A DNA stretch of 6,749 nucleotides from Amycolatopsis balhimycina FH 1894 (GTDB lineage: Bacteria; Actinomycetota; Actinomycetes; Mycobacteriales; Pseudonocardiaceae): assembly GCF_000384295.1 (NCBI RefSeq), contig NZ_KB913037.1, positions 10,848,593 to 10,855,341 on the forward strand, written 5' to 3'. The first letter of the stretch is position 1. Each line of letters begins with the position of its first letter. A program made the position numbers and the translations under genes. This document shows, one piece after another, positions 4,401-6,749 of this stretch. The notes beneath the pieces were generated by a model. It did not search any database, was not told the origin of the DNA, and saw only the letters and a list, made by a program, of their open reading frames with translations.

Positions 4401-6749
4401 TGAGGTGCGAGGATTCCTGGCTGAGCGGCTCCCGTCGCACATGGTGCCTGCGGCGATCATGATTCTTGACGCTTTTCCGTTGACGTCCCATGCGAAAGTC
4501 GACCGCAAGGCACTTCCGGCGCCGGACTTCGCGGCGTTGTCGGGGACTGGTCGCGCGCCGGAGACCGCGCGGGAGGAAATCATCTGCGCCGCGTTCGCCG
4601 AGGTCCTGGGGCTTGAACGGGTTGGTGTCGAGGACGATTTCTTTGCGCTGGGTGGGCATTCGCTGTTGGCGGTGTCGCTGGTGGAGTGGTTGCGGCAGCG
4701 CGGCATGCCGGTGTCGGTGCGGGCGTTGTTCACCACCCCGACGCCGGCCGGGCTGGCCGCGGTGGCCGGTCCGGAGCCGGTGGTGGTTCCGCCGAATCTG
4801 ATCCCGGCCGACGCCACCGAGCTGACGCCGGGAATGGTGACGCTGGTCGAGCTGACGGAGGCCGAGATCGCCCGGGTGGTGGCGGCCGTGCCGGGTGGGG
4901 TGGCGAACATCCAGGATGTGTATCCGCTGGCGCCGTTGCAGGAAGGCATCTTCTTCCACCATTTGATGGCGCGCCACGACGGAACCGACGTCTATGTGAC
5001 GCCCACCGTCATCGAGTTCGACTCCCGGGAACGCCTTGACGCCTTCGTCGCCGCGTTGCAGCGGGTCGTGGACCGCAACGACGTCTACCGTACGGCGATC
5101 GTGTGGGAGGGCCTGCGGGAGCCGGTGCAGGTCGTGGTGCGCCACGCGAAGCTGCCGGTCGCCGACGAGACCGCGGAGCGAGTGCTCGCGGCGGACAACG
5201 GATGGCTGGACCTTCGCCGCGCTCCGCTGATGGACGTGCGCGTTGCGGCCGAGCCGGGTACCGGCCGGTGGCTGGCGCTGGTGCGCATTCACCACCTCGT
5301 CCAGGACCACACGGCATCGGACGTGCTGCTCGACGAGGTGCGGGCGTTCATGACCGAGCAGGCCGGGCGGCTGCCCGCGCCGGTCCCGTTCCGTGAGTTC
5401 GTGGCGCGGGCGCGGTGGGGAATGCCGCGAGCGGAACACGAGCAGTACTTCGCCGACCTGCTCGGCGACGTCACCGAGACGACCGCGCCGTACGGCCTGA
5501 CGGACGTGCTCGGTGACGGAAGCGCGGCCACGGAAGGCAGGCTGGCCGTGGACGCCGCGCTGGCCGGACGCGTGTGGAAGGCGGCGCGGAGCCTCGGTGT
5601 CAGCCCGGCGACGGTGTTCCACCTGGTGTGGGCACGCGTGCTCGGGGCAGTGTCCGGCCGGCGCGACGTCGTTTTCGGCACTGTCCTGTTCGGACGGATG
5701 AACGCCGGTGCCGCCGCGGACCGGGTGTCGGGTCTGTTCATCAACACCCTCCCGGTCCGGGTGGATCTCGCGGGGCAGGGTGCCGGCGAGGCGCTGACCG
5801 GGCTGCGCGACCGCCTCGCGGAGCTGCTCGTCCACGAGCACGCACCGCTCACGGTGGCGCAGACGGCCGCGGGCCTGCCCGGTGGCGGACCCTTGTTCAC
5901 CTCGCTCTTCAACTACCGCCACGTCCAGACCACTGACACCGAAGAGTCCGAGATGGACGGCGTCAAGGTGCGTTCCGTGCGGGACAACACCAATTACCCG
6001 ATCACCGTCTCGGTGGACCAGAGCGCGACCGGTTTCGATCTGGTCGTGTCCTCGGTCGCGCCCGTCGATCCCGCCGAGGTGTGCGGGTTGCTGCACACCT
6101 GCCTGGCCAACCTGGTCGTGGCGATCGAAGACACCCCGGACCTCCCGCTCATGGCGATCGACGTCCTCGATGCCGAGTACGAGGCCCAGCTCCTCCAGCG
6201 CGACGCTCCGGCGGTTCCGGAGTCCGATCGCACCTTGCCGGACCTGTTCGCCGAGCAGGCGGCGCGGACGCCGGATGCGGCGGCGTTGGTGTTCGAGGGA
6301 TTCGAGCTGTCGTACGCGGAACTGGAGGCGCGCGCGAATCGGCTGGCTCGGAAGTTGGTTGGTCTGGGGGTGGGTCCGGAGTCGGTGGTGGCGTTGGCTC
6401 TGGAGCGTTCGCCGGAGTTGGTGGTGGGGATGTTGGCGGTGGTGAAGGCCGGTGGGGCGTATTTGCCGGTGGATCCGGGGTTGCCGCTCGAGCGTATCCG
6501 GTTTGTGGTCGAGGACGCCGGGGTGATGCTGGTGGTGGATTCGCCGGAGTTCTGCGCGGACGTAGCCGGGTTTGATGCGGGGCCGGTGTCTGATGTGGAT
6601 CGGATTGTGCCGCTTCTTCCTGGGCATTCGGCGTATGTGATTTATACGTCGGGTTCGACGGGGAAGCCGAAGGGTGTGGTGGTGCCGCATCGTAATGTGG
6701 TGGCGTTGTTCGCGGCGTCGCGTGGGTTGTTCGGGTTTGGTGCGGGTGA
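1..6749 (+). CDS. Multimodular non-ribosomal peptide synthetase, interior fragment (A-T-C-A-T-C-A), open at both ends
   Basis: Frame 1 is open from the first to the last base: 2249 sense codons and two leftover bases. Domain order is A1-T1-C2-A2-T2-C3-A3, covering the end of one module, one full C-A-T module and the start of a third. A-domains activate amino acids as aminoacyl-AMP, T-domains carry them on a phosphopantetheine arm, and C-domains join them, all in the cytoplasm. Every domain keeps its key motifs: TSGSTG, YGP(T/A)E, YRTGD and the A10 lysine in both near-complete A-domains, LGGHSL in both carriers, HHxxxD in both C-domains. I see no frameshift or decay. Pocket codes suggest Hpg then a basic residue such as Orn, and both C-domains look like dual condensation/epimerization domains, so the segment predicted is D-Hpg - D-Orn(-like) - X. 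No start or stop is in the window, so full length and module count are unknown. In-frame TTA codons are absent. The NRPS assignment is near certain; the product family is inferred. Confidence 0.97.
388..433 (+). repeat. Core A3 segment, copy 1 of a module-spaced direct repeat
   Basis: The bases coding for [16 protein letters not shown] recur with few changes at 3508-3556 (A2) and 6634-6682 (A3), spaced 1041 and 1042 codons apart. All three lie in the T-ending codon style. This reflects paralogous A-domains and not a mobile element. Confidence 0.8.
1444..1656 (+). other. Peptidyl carrier (thiolation) domain T1
   Basis: Residues about 482-552 form a normal-length carrier domain. The signature [13 protein letters not shown] contains S518 (bases 1552-1554), the serine expected to carry the 4'-phosphopantetheine arm. 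The motif is LGGHSL and not the LGGDS form usual before stand-alone epimerization domains. This agrees with the absence of an E-domain and with a C-type domain following directly. It is expected to hold the Hpg unit chosen by A1 and present it to C2. The second carrier at 4552-4764 is a close relative. Confidence 0.95.
1714..1800 (+). other. T1-C2 linker typical of dual condensation/epimerization domains
   Basis: Residues 572-600 join the carrier to C2. They begin [19 protein letters not shown] and continue to VPGGAAN just before the C-domain. From memory, this linker, with its LTPEM start and VPGG-A-N end, comes before dual condensation/epimerization domains in many lipopeptide synthetases, whereas LCL-type C-domains usually have unrelated linkers. 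The same linker recurs before C3 with mostly conservative changes. Confidence 0.7.
1801..3078 (+). other. Condensation domain C2, predicted dual condensation/epimerization type
   Basis: Residues about 601-1026. It starts [15 protein letters not shown] (605-619), a first histidine pair (H617, H618) followed by GD at 626-627. This is close to the HH(I/L)xxxxGD signature described for dual C/E domains but has two extra residues in the spacer. The catalytic motif is HHLIQDH (723-729), H724 being the expected general base. Later motifs are PFREFV (756-761), the [10 protein letters not shown] region (868-877) and [11 protein letters not shown] (921-931). It should epimerize the Hpg-linked chain on T1 to D and condense it with the residue on T2. 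The usual HHxxxDG reads HHxxxDH, and C3 shares this. No separate E-domain is present. I am sure of the C-superfamily call, fairly sure of the dual subtype. Confidence 0.85.
1810..1860 (+). repeat. Start of C2, 51-base direct repeat copy 1
   Basis: This stretch, coding for [17 protein letters not shown], matches 4918-4968 at 46 of 51 bases by hand count. All five differences are synonymous, so the peptide is identical. It includes an uninterrupted run of 23 identical bases. It marks the shared origin of C2 and C3. Confidence 0.85.
3097..4530 (+). other. Adenylation domain A2, predicted to select a basic amino acid (ornithine-like)
   Basis: Residues about 1033-1510, a complete A-domain. Motifs: A1 LSYAEV (1061-1066), A2 [10 protein letters not shown] (1107-1116), A3 [12 protein letters not shown] (1173-1184), A4 FDMF (1217-1220), A5 SYGPAE (1304-1309), A7 YRTGDR, A8 [10 protein letters not shown]10 HAKVDR (1497-1502). 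The pocket reads D1218, M1219, E1222, T1260, D1281, G1283, S1304, V1312, N1313, K1499: DMETDGSVNK. A glutamate at position 239 and an extra aspartate at 299 suggest a positively charged side chain. The DME start and final NK resemble DMENLGLINK, which I recall for (hydroxy)ornithine A-domains. Ornithine is the best guess; Lys, Arg, diaminobutyrate or enduracididine are alternatives. Three cores deviate from consensus: YLAID for YLPID, YGPAE for YGPTE, HAK for NGK. The A10 lysine is kept. From base 3076 or so to about 4200 the DNA uses almost no C-ending codons. Confidence 0.85.
3451..3477 (+). repeat. 27-base exact direct repeat in A2 (copy 1)
   Basis: The codons for AGPVSDVDR are base-for-base identical to 6577-6603 in A3. 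This stretch lies between cores A2 and A3, a poorly conserved part of A-domains, so identity without any synonymous change suggests recent duplication or gene conversion. Confidence 0.85.
4552..4764 (+). other. Peptidyl carrier (thiolation) domain T2
   Basis: Residues about 1518-1588. The signature [13 protein letters not shown] places the phosphopantetheine serine at S1554 (bases 4660-4662), exactly 1036 residues after the T1 serine. The LGGHSL form again fits a carrier that passes directly to a C-type domain with no stand-alone epimerase. It should hold the A2 substrate and receive the chain from C2. The flanks (REE before, [17 protein letters not shown] after) closely match those of T1. 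Confidence 0.95.
4822..4908 (+). other. T2-C3 linker typical of dual condensation/epimerization domains
   Basis: Residues 1608-1636 begin [19 protein letters not shown] and end VPGGVAN just before C3. This is the same linker type as before C2, with mostly conservative changes, and supports the same domain subtype for C3. Confidence 0.7.
4909..6192 (+). other. Condensation domain C3, predicted dual condensation/epimerization type
   Basis: Residues about 1637-2064. It opens [15 protein letters not shown] (1641-1655) with the first histidine pair H1653, H1654 and, eight residues after the second, TD (1662-1663) where C2 has GD. The catalytic motif is HHLVQDH (1764-1770), H1765 being the expected base, with the same final Gly-to-His change as C2. 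Later motifs are [10 protein letters not shown] (1911-1920) and [11 protein letters not shown] (1964-1974). It should epimerize the A2-derived residue on T2 and join the chain to the residue chosen by A3. C2 and C3 are close paralogues along their whole length. The end of C3 lacks the WN of the usual C-A linker ([10 protein letters not shown] against [11 protein letters not shown] in C2). Confidence 0.85.
4918..4968 (+). repeat. Start of C3, 51-base direct repeat copy 2
   Basis: Partner of 1810-1860; the encoded peptide is identical and 46 of 51 bases match. The spacing of 3108 bases (1036 codons) equals the distance between the two carrier serines. Confidence 0.85.
6217..6749 (+). other. Adenylation domain A3, N-terminal part only (cut by window end)
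   Basis: Residues about 2073-2249. Present are core A1 LSYAEL (2103-2108), A2 [10 protein letters not shown] (2149-2158) and A3 [12 protein letters not shown] (2215-2226), followed by [11 protein letters not shown]. The window ends before core A4, so none of the ten pocket residues is visible and specificity cannot be read. From memory, the HRNVV(R/A)LF segment often comes before FDFSVWE-type A4 motifs, which occur in Thr, Ser and several other actinomycete A-domains; that is only a weak hint. Its N-terminal half is close to A2 at DNA level, including a 27-base identical stretch. The T-rich third-position codon style begins at about 6340 and continues to the window end. Confidence 0.93.
6577..6603 (+). 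repeat. 27-base exact direct repeat in A3 (copy 2)
   Basis: Identical to 3451-3477, and 3126 bases (1042 codons) downstream of it, in the equivalent position of the next adenylation domain. Confidence 0.85.

Noticed and set aside
1810..4968. Module-spaced direct repeats as insertion sequence, transposon or CRISPR
   Set aside because: The repeats match equivalent protein motifs in paralogous modules, with mostly synonymous differences. There are no terminal inverted repeats, no transposase, and no short regular spacing.
4686..5039. Forward out-of-frame open frames at 4686-5039, 5103-5396, 5574-5936 and 6081-6575
   Set aside because: All overlap conserved T2, C3 or A3 sequence in frame 1 and translate to low-complexity Gly/Arg-rich peptides; codon-bias shadows.
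3283..6690. Long antisense open frame of 1135 codons
   Set aside because: It is in exact codon register with the NRPS frame, so its stops can only arise from sense TTA, CTA or TCA codons, which are almost absent here. It ends exactly at the sense TCA serine codon at 3283. The translation is full of Arg, His, Pro and Gln and has no recognisable domain, as expected from the complement of GTG, GGT and CGG-rich DNA.
6721..6749. TGA at the very end of the window as a possible stop of the synthetase
   Set aside because: In frame 1 the last bases read GCG GGT GA, so TGA is out of phase. The A3 domain is also less than half complete there.

Overview
The window lies entirely inside one very long coding sequence, on the + strand in frame 1. 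Reading codons from base 1 gives 2249 consecutive sense codons plus two bases, with no stop, so the gene runs off both ends. It encodes part of a multimodular non-ribosomal peptide synthetase (NRPS). There is no start codon, ribosome binding site, promoter, terminator, RNA gene or intergenic DNA to report. The very high G+C content, G/C-rich third codon positions, absence of TTA and CTA codons in frame, and the protein family suggest an actinomycete secondary-metabolite cluster. The genus cannot be told from this piece.

Layout: A1 (adenylation domain, missing only about its first 20-30 residues; 1-1431), T1 (carrier; 1444-1656), C2 (condensation; 1801-3078), A2 (3097-4530), T2 (4552-4764), C3 (4909-6192), A3 (6217-6749, cut soon after its core 3 motif). 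This is the end of one module, one complete C-A-T module, and the start of a third. Equivalent motifs recur about every 1036-1042 residues.

Chemistry: the ten pocket residues of A1 read D-A-Y-H-L-G-L-L-C-K, a 4-hydroxyphenylglycine (Hpg) type code. A2 reads D-M-E-T-D-G-S-V-N-K, which has extra acidic residues and most likely selects a basic residue, ornithine being the best guess. There is no separate epimerase domain. Both condensation domains instead have the features of dual condensation/epimerization domains: the preceding linker containing VPGG(A/V)AN, the start [15 protein letters not shown], and a second HHxxxD motif. The predicted segment is therefore D-Hpg - D-Orn(-like) - X. That order matches residues 3-5 of the ramoplanin/enduracidin lipodepsipeptides (D-Hpg, D-Orn, D-allo-Thr), whose synthetases also lack E domains. 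A relative of that family is the leading hypothesis, but it is inferred from two modules only.

The most unusual feature at DNA level is a sharp codon mosaic. The cores of the adenylation domains use almost no C-ending codons, while the neighbouring condensation domains are dominated by them. This suggests exchange or conversion of A-domain segments. The long antisense open frame across the right half is a by-product of codon usage and not a gene.
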